NCBI RefSeq assembly: GCF_027158005.1
Contig: NZ_JAPVLQ010000005.1
Span: 62,001-126,000 of the forward strand
Length of the DNA: 64,000 nucleotides
Direction of reading: 5' to 3'
From: Rhodococcus sp. H36-A4
Lineage (GTDB): Bacteria; Actinomycetota; Actinomycetes; Mycobacteriales; Mycobacteriaceae
The notes under the pieces were generated by a model. It worked only from the letters and a program-made list of their open reading frames with translations, was not told where the DNA came from and did no database searches. A program made the translations under genes and the position numbers. This document shows positions 18,220 through 27,111 of this stretch, one piece after another (position 1 is the first letter of the stretch; each line of letters begins with the position of its first letter).

Positions 18220-19635
18220 GTGACCTCACACTATGACGTCGTTGTCCTCGGAGCCGGTCCCGGTGGGTACGTCGCTGCTATCCGCGCGGCACAACTCGGA
18301 CTGAGCACTGCCATCATCGAGAAGAAGTACTGGGGCGGTGTCTGCCTCAACGTGGGCTGCATCCCCTCGAAGGCGCTTCTCCGCAATGCCGAACTTGCGC
18401 ACCTCTTCACAAAAGAGGCCAAACTGTTCGGCATCTCGGGCGAAGCCAGCTTCGACTTCGGCGCAGCCTTCGACCGCAGCCGCAAGGTCGCGGAAGGGCG
18501 CGTCAAGGGAATTCACTTCTTGATGAAGAAGAACAAGATCCCCGAGTTCGACGGCCAGGGCACCTTCACCGATGCGAACACCATCGAGGTGGAGTTGACC
18601 AAGGGCGGCACCGAGACGATCACGTTCGACAACGCCATCATCTCCACCGGCAGCACCACCAAACTGCTGCCGGGAACAGCGCTGAGCGAGAACGTCGTCA
18701 CCTACGAAGAGCAGATCATGACCCGTGAGCTCCCGGGTTCGATGCTCATCGTCGGTGCAGGCGCCATCGGCATGGAGTTCGGCTACATCATGAAGAACTA
18801 CGGTGTCGACGTCACCATCGTCGAGTACCTCGATCGCGCGCTCCCCAACGAGGACGCCGACATCTCCAAGGAAATCGAGAAGCAGTACAAGAAGCTCGGC
18901 GTCCGCATCGTCACCGGTGCCGCTGTACAGAGCATCGACGACAACGGCTCCAAGGTGACCGTCAAGTTCAAGAACAACAAGTCCGGCGACGTCGAAACCG
19001 TCACCGTCGACAAGGTGATGCAGTCCGTAGGCTTCGCCCCTCGCGTCGAAGGGTTCGGTCTCGAGAAGACCGGTGTCGAGCTCACTGATCGCGGTGCCAT
19101 CGGCATCACCAGCACGATGAAGACCAACGTCCCGCACATCTACGCAATCGGGGACGTCACCGCCAAGCTGCAGCTCGCTCACGTGGCCGAGGCTCAGGCC
19201 GTCGTGGCGGCGGAGACCATCGCCGGCGCGGAGACGCTGCCGATCGAGGACTACCGCATGATGCCGCGTGCGACGTTCTGCCAGCCTCAGGTCGCCAGCT
19301 TCGGACTCACCGAAGAGCAGGCACGTGAAGAAGCACAGGCACGTGGCTCCGGCATCAAGGTCGCGAACTTCCCGTTCGCCGCCAACGGCAAAGCACACGG
19401 GCTGGGCGACGCTACCGGTTTCGTCAAGCTGATCGCGGACACCGAGCACGGCGAACTTCTCGGTGGACACCTCATCGGCCCCGACGTGTCCGAGCTACTG
19501 CCGGAACTGACCCTTGCCCAGAAGTGGGATCTGACCGTCCACGAACTCGCTCGCAACGTCCATACACATCCGACGTTGTCCGAGGCACTCCAGGAGGCCA
19601 TTCACGGCCTCGCAGGACACATGATCAACTTCTGA
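18220..19635 (+). CDS. lpd: Dihydrolipoyl dehydrogenase (E3)
   Basis: A 471-aa FAD-dependent disulfide oxidoreductase that reoxidises dihydrolipoamide of 2-oxoacid dehydrogenase complexes, and in mycobacteria also serves the peroxiredoxin AhpC/AhpD. The sequence shows [13 protein letters not shown] (FAD), the redox-active cysteines in CLNVGC (C42, C47), the NAD site [11 protein letters not shown], a second FAD contact IYAIGDVT, and the C-terminal HTHPTLSEA with the catalytic His. GTG 18220 fits the start of the Rossmann fold. A clear intrinsic terminator follows. Confidence 0.96.
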   Translation: MTSHYDVVVLGAGPGGYVAAIRAAQLGLSTAIIEKKYWGGVCLNVGCIPSKALLRNAELAHLFTKEAKLFGISGEASFDFGAAFDRSRKVAEGRVKGIHFLMKKNKIPEFDGQGTFTDANTIEVELTKGGTETITFDNAIISTGSTTKLLPGTALSENVVTYEEQIMTRELPGSMLIVGAGAIGMEFGYIMKNYGVDVTIVEYLDRALPNEDADISKEIEKQYKKLGVRIVTGAAVQSIDDNGSKVTVKFKNNKSGDVETVTVDKVMQSVGFAPRVEGFGLEKTGVELTDRGAIGITSTMKTNVPHIYAIGDVTAKLQLAHVAEAQAVVAAETIAGAETLPIEDYRMMPRATFCQPQVASFGLTEEQAREEAQARGSGIKVANFPFAANGKAHGLGDATGFVKLIADTEHGELLGGHLIGPDVSELLPELTLAQKWDLTVHELARNVHTHPTLSEALQEAIHGLAGHMINF

Positions 19636-19652
19636 CCCTCGAAGCAGTTCGA

Positions 19653-19694
19653 AGCTCGTTCGTCTTGTGTGCGCATAAGACGAACGAGCTTTTT
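19653..19694 (+). terminator. Intrinsic terminator of lpd
   Basis: A perfect 14-bp stem AGCTCGTTCGTCTT (19653-19666) / AAGACGAACGAGCT (19677-19690) with a 10-base loop is followed by a run of T. Confidence 0.92.
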
Positions 19695-19834
19695 CATGCC
19701 CTGTCCGGACTCGTCATCGCGTGGCAGGATGGGCTGCGGATCGGGCGATTCGCGCCGGTTGCATGGGGGTTCCTGTTGCCGACCGGTGTTTCTCGCGGCC
19801 AGGACGATACGACCGAGGCGAAAGAAGTGCATCG

Positions 19835-20686
19835 ATGAGGAGTTTCGACAACAAGGTTGCCGTCGTTACCGGGGCCGGATCGGGGATCGGCCGCGCGCTC
19901 GCCCTCGACCTCGCGCACCGCGGAGCCAGGCTGGCGCTCTCGGACATCGACGGCGAAGCGTTGACGGATACGGTCGTGTTGTGCGAGAAGATCGGTGCAC
20001 GAACAGTGTCCTACCAGTTGGACGTCTCCGACCGCGCGGCAATGTATTTTCATGCCGATGCGGTCGTCAGCGAATTCGGACGCGTCAACCTCGTGGTCAA
20101 CAACGCAGGTGTCGCGCTCGGCGCGGATGTTCTGGATATGACCTGGGACGATTTCGAGTGGGTCATGAACATCGATTTCTGGGGAGTTGTCAACGGCTCC
20201 AAAGCATTTCTGCCGGCACTCATCGAGTCCGGCGACGGTCACCTGGTGAACGTGTCGAGCGTGTTCGGATTGATGGGCATCCCCGGTCAGAGCGCATACA
20301 ACTCGGCAAAGTTCGCGGTGCGCGGATTCACCGAGGCGCTGCGCCAGGAAATGAAAGTCGCCCGCCATCCCGTCGGTGTCAGCTGTGTCCATCCCGGCGG
20401 AATCAAGACGAACATCGTTGCCAACGCGCGAGGAATGGCAGATCTGGGAGACCGCGAGGACGTCGTGCGACGCTTCGAGCAGATCGCCGTTACCTCGCCC
20501 ACACGTGCCGCCAAGGTGATCCTCGGCGGAGTCGAACGCAACAAGCCGCGGATCCTCATCGGCCCGGATGCGCGTCTGTTCGATCTGATCCCTCGCGTGG
20601 TGGGGCCACGGTATCAAGATATTTTGGCGCCGCTCAACAGGATTGGGCGAGCCGCCGGCGACAGGTTCGGGTCGAACAAGAGCTAG
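19835..20686 (+). CDS. Short-chain dehydrogenase/reductase
   Basis: A 283-aa classical SDR. It has the NAD(P)-binding TGAGSGIG at about residues 12-19, NNAG, the catalytic Ser in VNVSSVFG and YNSAK (Tyr and Lys). The C-terminal tail of about 40 residues beyond the core resembles mycobacterial acetoin- or mycolate-type SDRs, but the substrate is unknown. ATG 19835 is preceded by AAAGAAG. The stretch between the lpd terminator and this gene holds nothing else. Confidence 0.88.
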   Translation: MRSFDNKVAVVTGAGSGIGRALALDLAHRGARLALSDIDGEALTDTVVLCEKIGARTVSYQLDVSDRAAMYFHADAVVSEFGRVNLVVNNAGVALGADVLDMTWDDFEWVMNIDFWGVVNGSKAFLPALIESGDGHLVNVSSVFGLMGIPGQSAYNSAKFAVRGFTEALRQEMKVARHPVGVSCVHPGGIKTNIVANARGMADLGDREDVVRRFEQIAVTSPTRAAKVILGGVERNKPRILIGPDARLFDLIPRVVGPRYQDILAPLNRIGRAAGDRFGSNKS

Positions 20687-20704
20687 CTACAGCGAAATCT
20701 CTTT

Positions 20705-21238
20705 TCAGAAGTCGCGTTCTATTCGTAGAGTTTCGATAGTCGTCGCCAAGCTGTCGTACTGCCCGACCAACAACAGAAATTCGATCAGCTGGCGTTCGTC
20801 GAACTCGCGTGCCAAGGCTGACCATGTTTCGTTCGACAGGTTCTTGGTGGCCAGTAGTTCGTCGGTCGCGGTGAGTATCGCTCGATAGCGATCGCCGAGA
20901 CCGACCGCTGCCGGCCCTTCTTTCACTTGTGCAAGAAGAGTTTCGGTCACTCCGACGCGCCGGCCGATTCGGCGGTGATGGTCCATCTCGTACCCGCAGT
21001 CACGTACGTGTGCGACGCGGTTGATCACCACTTCCGTTTCCTTGCGTGAGATCCGGCCGCCGGGCATCAGCTTCCCGCTGTAGAACAACCAGCCCCGGAA
21101 GAGGCCGCGGGTGCGTCCCAAGGTACTGAAGAGATGTGCGTTGGGCGCGCCCGCAGCCTTCGACAGGACGCGCCACAACACCCAGTTGAGCGGGCCGAGA
21201 TCCTTGAACGTTCCGGAGGCGATACGCGGTGAGCTCAC
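20705..21238 (-). CDS. Carboxymuconolactone decarboxylase / AhpD-like family protein
   Basis: A 177-aa all-helical protein with the family core (RISRKETEVVINRVAHVRDCGYEMDHHRRIGRRVG). The CxxC pair used by peroxidase-type AhpD is absent; Glu and His in YEMDHH remain. Catalysis as an alkylhydroperoxidase is therefore doubtful. Its place after lpd and before ramB matches Rv0464c as I recall. The start is GTG 21238. Confidence 0.85.
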   Translation of the reverse strand: MSSPRIASGTFKDLGPLNWVLWRVLSKAAGAPNAHLFSTLGRTRGLFRGWLFYSGKLMPGGRISRKETEVVINRVAHVRDCGYEMDHHRRIGRRVGVTETLLAQVKEGPAAVGLGDRYRAILTATDELLATKNLSNETWSALAREFDERQLIEFLLLVGQYDSLATTIETLRIERDF

Positions 21239-21288
21239 GCCGTCGACGCTACCTGCGGATCTTTCCGTGTACCAGGCGTGAAACCGTT

Positions 21289-22338
21289 TCAGGACTGTCG
21301 CCAGTGATCGAACCGGTTCTTGATGTCGGATGCGACGTCGCCGATTCCGTTGCCCACAGCGTCTACGGCACCGGTCAACCCGCTGCCGAGATCGCGGATC
21401 GTACGGATCAGTGGATCCTCCGAAGTGTCGAAATTCTGCTTGTAGGTTTTGGCTGCACTCCGGAACTCGTCGCCGACCTTGGCGCCGTCATCCTGCGACC
21501 TTCGAGGGTAATCACCGCGGAGCACCGCCGCGTATTCGCCGCTGTCCACCCACTTCTTCAATTCGGCCGCGCGCAGTACCGAGAACGGGTGCGAGAGTAG
21601 TTCGATGTTGAGTAGTTTCAGCACGCCGTCGCGCAAATCCCCGCTGGCCTCGTACTCGGCGGCCTGTGCCAGAAATGCATCGATGTCGATCTCGGAGATC
21701 CTGGCTCCGCCTGCAAGTTTCAGTTGAACGCGCAGCGCGCTGTGAACGTCCTGGCCACACAGCAATCCGGCGCGATCCCCGGACAGCTCGGACTTGCGTT
21801 GCCATTCCATCAAACCGGCGATGATGGCACGCAGAGCCCACCCGCCGACCGGAATCCATCCGATTGTGCCCGCCAGTCGCATGAGGTGCATCAGGATGGT
21901 GCGATACACGGCATGACCGGACAGTGCGTGGCCGAGCTCGTGGCCGACGATGAAACGCTGCTCCTCGTAGGTCGTGATGTCGAGCAGGCCGGTCGTGAGC
22001 ACGATGAACGGGCGATCCATGCCGATGGTGAACGCGTTGACCATCGGTGACTGCAGAACATACAGCTCCGGGGTCTCGTCGGCCCCGAGAATCTGCACGC
22101 AATCAGCGCGGAGATCGTCGAGATCGGTGAATTGCCGAGAGTCGACGCGCACCGACGTCGCCAGATACATCAATCGATGTTGCCGCTCCTGCAACAGGCC
22201 CGACAGAGTGCGTAGGACAGTATCGAATCCCTTGAGCGTTCGCAGGGTGACCAGTGCCGCCCGGTCGGACGGGTGCTCCCACGCGCGGGAGCTGATGTCG
22301 GGAAATTGAATTCGCGTGCGGTCCGGTGCGGCGGTCAA
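21289..22338 (-). CDS. M48 family zinc metallopeptidase
   Basis: A 349-aa protein with the zinc motif HELGH (H133, E134, H137) inside VGHELGHALSGHAVY, and the third ligand expected in the following helix (ELSGDRAGLL). Unlike HtpX there are no obvious N-terminal membrane helices; the hydrophobic segment around residues 145-170 may be a membrane or interface helix. Role is likely protein quality control. The start is TTG 22338, six bases after GGGAGAG. The C-terminal 60 residues are charged and look like a tail. Confidence 0.85.
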   Translation of the reverse strand: MTAAPDRTRIQFPDISSRAWEHPSDRAALVTLRTLKGFDTVLRTLSGLLQERQHRLMYLATSVRVDSRQFTDLDDLRADCVQILGADETPELYVLQSPMVNAFTIGMDRPFIVLTTGLLDITTYEEQRFIVGHELGHALSGHAVYRTILMHLMRLAGTIGWIPVGGWALRAIIAGLMEWQRKSELSGDRAGLLCGQDVHSALRVQLKLAGGARISEIDIDAFLAQAAEYEASGDLRDGVLKLLNIELLSHPFSVLRAAELKKWVDSGEYAAVLRGDYPRRSQDDGAKVGDEFRSAAKTYKQNFDTSEDPLIRTIRDLGSGLTGAVDAVGNGIGDVASDIKNRFDHWRQS

Positions 22339-22407
22339 GATAGCTCTCCCAGCGTTCGGTGCATGTCCGATTTCAACGTATCAGCAAAACGGACACGTCG
22401 GTCGGTA

Positions 22408-23259
22408 TCACTTCTCGGCGGGCCGCTCTCCATCCTGCGAAAGCAACAGCCTGGCCGCCTCTTCCGGGTGGGTGTACGGCCACCAATGCTCGGCGTCGAC
22501 TTCAATGACCTGTAGGTCGGGTATCCAGCGCTCGAGTCCGTCGGCAAGGTCGGCGGAGAGAAACCGGTCGTGGAGTGGAACGACGACAGTGGTGGGCACC
22601 TCGCATTTCGGGTCGGGCCCGGAGAGTAGACGGCGGAGAATGTTCGCGCGATACAGCGCAATTCCGCGTTGTTGGTTCCGGCGCTTCGGTTCCGGGGCGT
22701 CCTCGCTGCCCAGCGAGACCATCATCGATGGTACGAACCTGCGAAGAACCGGGATGTGGAAACTCCAGATGTACCAGGACCGCACGAGTTGCGTCGCCAT
22801 CGATGCCCACTGTGGGAGCGAAACTGCGCGGGCGCGAGATACCTCGCGGAGGTGGTCCAGGCTCGGCCCGGACACCGATACGAACGATGCGAAAGTCGAA
22901 GCAGCACGAGGTGTGGCCATTGTTTCCCACATCTGGACCGAACCCCAGTCGTGTGCGAACACGTGCAGGGGTCCACTCCGGTGGGGGATCGAATCCACCA
23001 CGGCGAACGTATCCTCGGTCAAGCGAGCCAGGGCGTAGTTCCCGACAGAGTCCGGATCGTCGACGGTGGTGTCCCCGCCGCCGCGGGTGTCGTAGGCAAC
23101 GATCCGCACGCGCTGCCCGAGCACACCGATCATCGGCTCGAAGATGCGATGATCGTCGGGATAGCCGTGAACGAGAAGCACGGTCGAGGCCGCCAGCGGA
23201 TCTCCATACTCGTACACCGCGATACGAGCTCCGAGAGAATCGACTGTCCAGGTCCTCAC
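22408..23259 (-). CDS. Alpha/beta-hydrolase of epoxide-hydrolase type
   Basis: A 283-aa protein with LLVHGYPDDHR (oxyanion HGxP) near residue 30, nucleophile elbow AHDWGS with Asp as in epoxide hydrolases and haloalkane dehalogenases, an acid near PLHDRFL and His in AEHWWPY. It resembles the N-terminal domain of mycobacterial EphD. GTG 23259 overlaps the TetR stop by four bases (GTGA), so it is translationally coupled in a three-gene operon with the regulator and the amidohydrolase. Confidence 0.85.
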   Translation of the reverse strand: MRTWTVDSLGARIAVYEYGDPLAASTVLLVHGYPDDHRIFEPMIGVLGQRVRIVAYDTRGGGDTTVDDPDSVGNYALARLTEDTFAVVDSIPHRSGPLHVFAHDWGSVQMWETMATPRAASTFASFVSVSGPSLDHLREVSRARAVSLPQWASMATQLVRSWYIWSFHIPVLRRFVPSMMVSLGSEDAPEPKRRNQQRGIALYRANILRRLLSGPDPKCEVPTTVVVPLHDRFLSADLADGLERWIPDLQVIEVDAEHWWPYTHPEEAARLLLSQDGERPAEK

Positions 23260-23861
23260 ACGGCCTCGATCCGGTTGTAGATGGACTCGCCTCGAAGTAG
23301 CCCGGCGATGAGCTGCAATCGCAACTCCTCTTGATCGGGCTGCGGATGCACGATCGCCGAGAGCGCTTCGCCGTCGAGTAGATGCACCACGGTGAAAATG
23401 ACCGTGTCGAGTTGCGCGGGTGGGATGGTGCCTGCGATCGGAAGCGTGCGAGCAAGCGCGGAAATCTGCTCGTGGTAGCGAACAGTGAAGGAAATCAATC
23501 GTTCTCGCAACTCGTCATCGCTCCGTGCCGCAATGAGAAGCTCGTACCAGGCGCCGTTTATCGGGGCTCGGCATGCCGCACGGAGCAGAATCAGACAGTG
23601 CTCGACGGACGCCGTGCCGAAGCCCGCGAGACCGATTCGAAACTCGTCGAACTGTCGTCGCCGCACTTCGTCCGCAGCAGCGACGACAATGTCGAGGCGT
23701 GTAGGGAAATGCCGAAACAACGCGCCCGAGGACACCCCTGCGCGGGAGGTGATCTCGCTCACCGTCGTTGCAGCGTAACCGTTTTCACACAGTGACCCGA
23801 TCGTCGCATCGAGTAGCTTCCCGATCGTTTCGGTACGTCGTTCCTGCTGGGTTCTGCTCAT
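23256..23861 (-). CDS. TetR family transcriptional regulator
   Basis: A 201-aa protein with an N-terminal helix-turn-helix (GYAATTVSEITSRAGVSSGALFRHFPTR, residues about 28-55) and a helical ligand-binding C-terminal domain. It lies between the amidohydrolase and the hydrolase with ATGA and GTGA overlaps, so it probably controls its own operon, perhaps through the palindrome at 25660-25678. Confidence 0.9.
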   Translation of the reverse strand: MSRTQQERRTETIGKLLDATIGSLCENGYAATTVSEITSRAGVSSGALFRHFPTRLDIVVAAADEVRRRQFDEFRIGLAGFGTASVEHCLILLRAACRAPINGAWYELLIAARSDDELRERLISFTVRYHEQISALARTLPIAGTIPPAQLDTVIFTVVHLLDGEALSAIVHPQPDQEELRLQLIAGLLRGESIYNRIEAV

Positions 23862-25645
23862 ACTCGCTCTCGTGGATGCGGGGCGGTGGTGGTGCCGGCG
23901 CGCAAGAAACTACCAGCGCGTTCGGATACGCCGAACCATGGCGCGAATTCACCCTCACGATAGACGATCCGTCCGGCGATCAGCGTCGCGGTGACGGCGT
24001 GATCGTTTCGGTTGACCATCCGGCTCAACCCACCGAACTCGGGCATCGTCTCCTCGCGATAGGCGAGGACCTCGTCGTCGAGACCAGCCGGATCGATGAC
24101 GACCACATCGGCGCGGTCGCCCACTCGCAGATGTCCTGCGTCGACGCCGTAGAAGTCGGCGAGCTCGCCACTGAGCTTGTGGACTGCATTTTCCACGGAC
24201 ATGAACGGCCGACGATCTTCGCGGGCGCCGTGCACGCGATGCAGCAACCGGATCCCGAAGTTGTAGAAGGCCATGTTCCGTAGGTGCGCCCCGGCGTCGG
24301 AGAACCCGACGGTGACGCCCGGCCTCGTGATGAGCTTGTCCATCTGCTTGCGTCGGTGATTGGCGATCGTGGTGTGCCAGCGCAGTTTGCGGCCATGCTC
24401 GACGACGAGATCGAGGAATGCATCGACAACGTGGATACCACGTTCGGCCGCGACCTCGGCGATGTTCTTACCGACGACCGAGGCATCCGGGCATTCGGTG
24501 ATCTGGGCATCGGCGAAGTCTCGGTGCCATACCCGTGAGCTGAACTTCTTCTCGAAGTCGGCGCGGAACCAGCGACGGTAGGCCTCATCGGACAATAAGT
24601 CGTTGCGGCCCAACTCCTCTCGCAGATGTAGAGCTGCACGGCCGGATCCGAACTCCTCGAAGACGACGAGGTCGATCCCATCGGAGTAGACGTCGAACGT
24701 GGTGGGCAGGTGTTGCCAGCGGAACTGTCCGCGCCCGGGCCCGTTCACCAGTTGTGCGAGCGGCCCGAAGATGTGGTGAATCCAGGGGGATGCTTTGGCG
24801 TCGGCGGCAGCAAGAAGCGAGATTTTGAGTGGAGTTCGGCCCAGTCCCGTTGCACTGCCGAGGAAGAAGAGCATGTCGTATTTGGTGTTGAGGTTGGGGA
24901 TGCTCTGAAGCAGGCGGCCGCGTCGGCGCAGAATCTTGTGCAGTGCGCGGAATTCCTTCCAACGCGCGTACGAAGACGGCAGTGAACGCGAGCGGTATCG
25001 ATCGCCGTCGAGCTTGTCCCAGGGGTTGGTCATGGTGGACATGCCGAGAAGCCCGGCGTCCAGGGCGGTATTCAGCGCAACGGCCATTGCCGAGAATTCT
25101 TCGCGTGTCGGTTTCTGGCTGCGGTCGGTCGCTCGATCCAACCCCATCACGTGGGCACGCAGGTCGGAATGTCCCACCAGCGACGCGATGTTGGGCCCGA
25201 GGGGGAGTCTCTCGAGCGCGTCGATGTACTCGTTCGGGTTCGTCCACGTCTTGTGTGCATCGACGGCCTTCAGTACGTGCTCGCGCGGCAACGCCTCGAC
25301 GCGACTGAAGAGGTCGGCGATGTCGACGGGAGTCGAGTACAACGTCGACAACGAGCAGTTTCCCAGCAGGACCGTGGTGACCCCGTGTCGAACCGACTCG
25401 GTGAGTCCTGGTCCCACCAGGACCTCCGCGTCGTAGTGGGTGTGTACGTCGACGAATCCAGGCATGACCCACTGGCCGGTCGCGTCGACGACCTCGGTGC
25501 TCGGACCGACGGCGAGAGGCTCGATCGTGATCGCGCGCACGACGCCGTCCGAGATGCCTACGTTGCGAACTACCCCCGGCGTGCCGCTGCCGTCGTAGAC
25601 CGTCCCCCCGGCCAGCACTGTGTCGTAAGGCAAGCTCTCGTTCAT
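23858..25645 (-). CDS. N-acyl-D-amino-acid deacylase-like amidohydrolase
   Basis: A 595-aa metal-dependent amidohydrolase (D-aminoacylase branch). Family features are the small beta-sandwich start (DTVLAGGTVYDGSGTPG), the metal-binding GFVDVHTHYDAEV near residue 65, VGHSDLR, WHTTIANHRR and GFSDAGAHLRNM. The family hydrolyses N-acyl-D-amino acids, D-hydantoins or related amides; the substrate here is unknown. It is the first gene of the operon with the TetR gene and the hydrolase. The stop overlaps the TetR start (ATGA). Confidence 0.87.
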   Translation of the reverse strand: MNESLPYDTVLAGGTVYDGSGTPGVVRNVGISDGVVRAITIEPLAVGPSTEVVDATGQWVMPGFVDVHTHYDAEVLVGPGLTESVRHGVTTVLLGNCSLSTLYSTPVDIADLFSRVEALPREHVLKAVDAHKTWTNPNEYIDALERLPLGPNIASLVGHSDLRAHVMGLDRATDRSQKPTREEFSAMAVALNTALDAGLLGMSTMTNPWDKLDGDRYRSRSLPSSYARWKEFRALHKILRRRGRLLQSIPNLNTKYDMLFFLGSATGLGRTPLKISLLAAADAKASPWIHHIFGPLAQLVNGPGRGQFRWQHLPTTFDVYSDGIDLVVFEEFGSGRAALHLREELGRNDLLSDEAYRRWFRADFEKKFSSRVWHRDFADAQITECPDASVVGKNIAEVAAERGIHVVDAFLDLVVEHGRKLRWHTTIANHRRKQMDKLITRPGVTVGFSDAGAHLRNMAFYNFGIRLLHRVHGAREDRRPFMSVENAVHKLSGELADFYGVDAGHLRVGDRADVVVIDPAGLDDEVLAYREETMPEFGGLSRMVNRNDHAVTATLIAGRIVYREGEFAPWFGVSERAGSFLRAGTTTAPHPRERV

Positions 25646-25659
25646 GTGACCTCCATCAC

Positions 25660-25678
25660 TATGGTTGCTGTAACCATA
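25660..25678. promoter_or_regulatory. Palindromic operator candidate for the amidohydrolase operon
   Basis: TATGGTT (25660-25666), five bases, then AACCATA (25672-25678) form a perfect 7-bp inverted repeat 14 bases upstream of the ATG at 25645. Size and location fit a TetR operator that also overlaps the ribosome-entry or promoter region. Binding by the TetR protein of the operon is inferred. Confidence 0.6.
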
Positions 25679-25729
25679 ACTTAGAGAGTGAACGCTCGCA
25701 ATGTTTGATTCGTACCTGAACGCGCTGCA

Positions 25730-26407
25730 TCAGATCCGCAGCGCCCCCGCCATGGATGCCGCTTGCTCGGCACGGACGATGACCGCCTTCTCATGGGAGC
25801 CAAGGTGCGCGAGTAACGAGGTCCTCGCCTCGTCGAGCTTTCCTTCGAGGACCGCTTCGGCGATCGTGATGTGCTCGTCGACCTGAGCTCGGATGTCCTG
25901 CAGGCTCACCGACCCCACCATCCGTACGGGCCGAACCTTCGCGTTGACGGCGCGCAGAGCCACGGTCAAGGCAGGATTTCCGGACGCGCTCAACAGGGTC
26001 GTGTGAAATTGCTCGTCCATCGACACGACGTCGGTGATGTCTGTGGGAGGGGCCTCTCGTGCCTGTCTCCAGAGCTCGAGCTCGGTGACGATCGCCGGTG
26101 CGTCGTGATGAAGCGTCACGTCGTCGATGGCGCGGACGATGCCGCGAATTTCCAGCGTCTGTCGGAGCTCGTAGAGCCCGGCGAGATCGTCCACGTGTGG
26201 TCGATACGCGTGCAACCCGTCGTGACCGCGGAGGACCAGGCCGTCCGCGAGCAGCCGTGCGAGCGCCTCACGCACAGGTGTGCGCGAGACGCCGTACAGC
26301 TCGGCCAGGCGTTCCTCGCCGAGTCTTTCGGTCGCCGGAATCGCTCCCGACATGAGGTCACGACGCAGCGACAGATACACCTTCTCGCGAAGGTCCCTGC
26401 GCGGCAT
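25730..26407 (-). CDS. GntR family regulator (FadR/FCD type)
   Basis: A 225-aa protein with an N-terminal winged helix (RLGEERLAELYGVSRTPVREALARL, residues about 28-52) and an FCD ligand-binding domain with the metal-site pattern DEQFH...H...H. It follows urtE by 11 bases on the same strand, so it is probably the last gene of the urt operon and may regulate it in response to nitrogen or an amide metabolite. Confidence 0.9.
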   Translation of the reverse strand: MPRRDLREKVYLSLRRDLMSGAIPATERLGEERLAELYGVSRTPVREALARLLADGLVLRGHDGLHAYRPHVDDLAGLYELRQTLEIRGIVRAIDDVTLHHDAPAIVTELELWRQAREAPPTDITDVVSMDEQFHTTLLSASGNPALTVALRAVNAKVRPVRMVGSVSLQDIRAQVDEHITIAEAVLEGKLDEARTSLLAHLGSHEKAVIVRAEQAASMAGALRI

Positions 26408-26418
26408 GGAAGTACCGG

Positions 26419-27111
26419 TCAGATCGCCATGGCTGCGCGGACATCGGCTTCGGAATCGCTACCGCCCGCACCGGTGGACGTGATGCGCCCCGCCTCGAGA
26501 ATGTAGTAGTTCTGGGCAGATTCGAGCGCAAAGCCGATGTGTTGTTCCACCAGCAACACTCCGAGCCCGCCGCGGCGGGTGAGATCGAGAATCGTTCGTT
26601 CGATCTCGGCGACGACGGATGGCTGAATGCCCTCGGTCGGTTCGTCGAGGATGAGCATCTTCGGCTCGGTGATGAGTGCACGGGCTATCGCCAACTGCTG
26701 ACGTTGACCGCCGGACAGAAGACCCGCGCGCCTGGTGAGCAGTTCCTTCAACGCGGGGAACAGGTCGAGGGCCTCACCGATCAAAGCCTTACCCCGCGTG
26801 CGTCCGTCGGCGACGACCTGTAGGTTCTCGGCCGTGGTCAACTGGCCGAACGATTGCTGGCCCTGCGGGACATAGGCAAGACCGCGTGCGACGCGAGCGC
26901 TGGGGCGTAGCGAGCTGACGTCCTCACCATCGAAGAGGACCTTGCCCGAGTTGACTGCGAGCAGGCCGACGGCGGCTCGGAGCAGCGTCGTCTTGCCTGC
27001 ACCGTTGTGGCCCATGACCGCGGCGACGCCGTCGGCGGGGACGGTGAGTGAGACTCCATGGACGACCTCGCTGCGGCCGTAACCGGTGCGCACATCGATG
27101 AGTTCAAGCAT
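26419..27111 (-). CDS. urtE: Urea/amide ABC transporter ATP-binding protein UrtE
   Basis: A 230-aa LivF-like ATPase. It has Walker A GHNGAGKTT, the signature LSGGQRQQLAIARAL, Walker B MLILDEPTEG and the H-loop in LLVEQHIGF. It energises import with UrtD, UrtB and UrtC. ATG 27111 overlaps the end of urtD by eight bases. The longer open frame upstream is a shadow of urtD. Confidence 0.93.
   Translation of the reverse strand: MLELIDVRTGYGRSEVVHGVSLTVPADGVAAVMGHNGAGKTTLLRAAVGLLAVNSGKVLFDGEDVSSLRPSARVARGLAYVPQGQQSFGQLTTAENLQVVADGRTRGKALIGEALDLFPALKELLTRRAGLLSGGQRQQLAIARALITEPKMLILDEPTEGIQPSVVAEIERTILDLTRRGGLGVLLVEQHIGFALESAQNYYILEAGRITSTGAGGSDSEADVRAAMAI

Noticed and set aside
18226-19470. Long reverse-strand open frame opposite lpd (about 410 codons)
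   Set aside because: It is the antisense shadow of lpd, caused by high GC at third positions; no ribosome binding site or family motifs.
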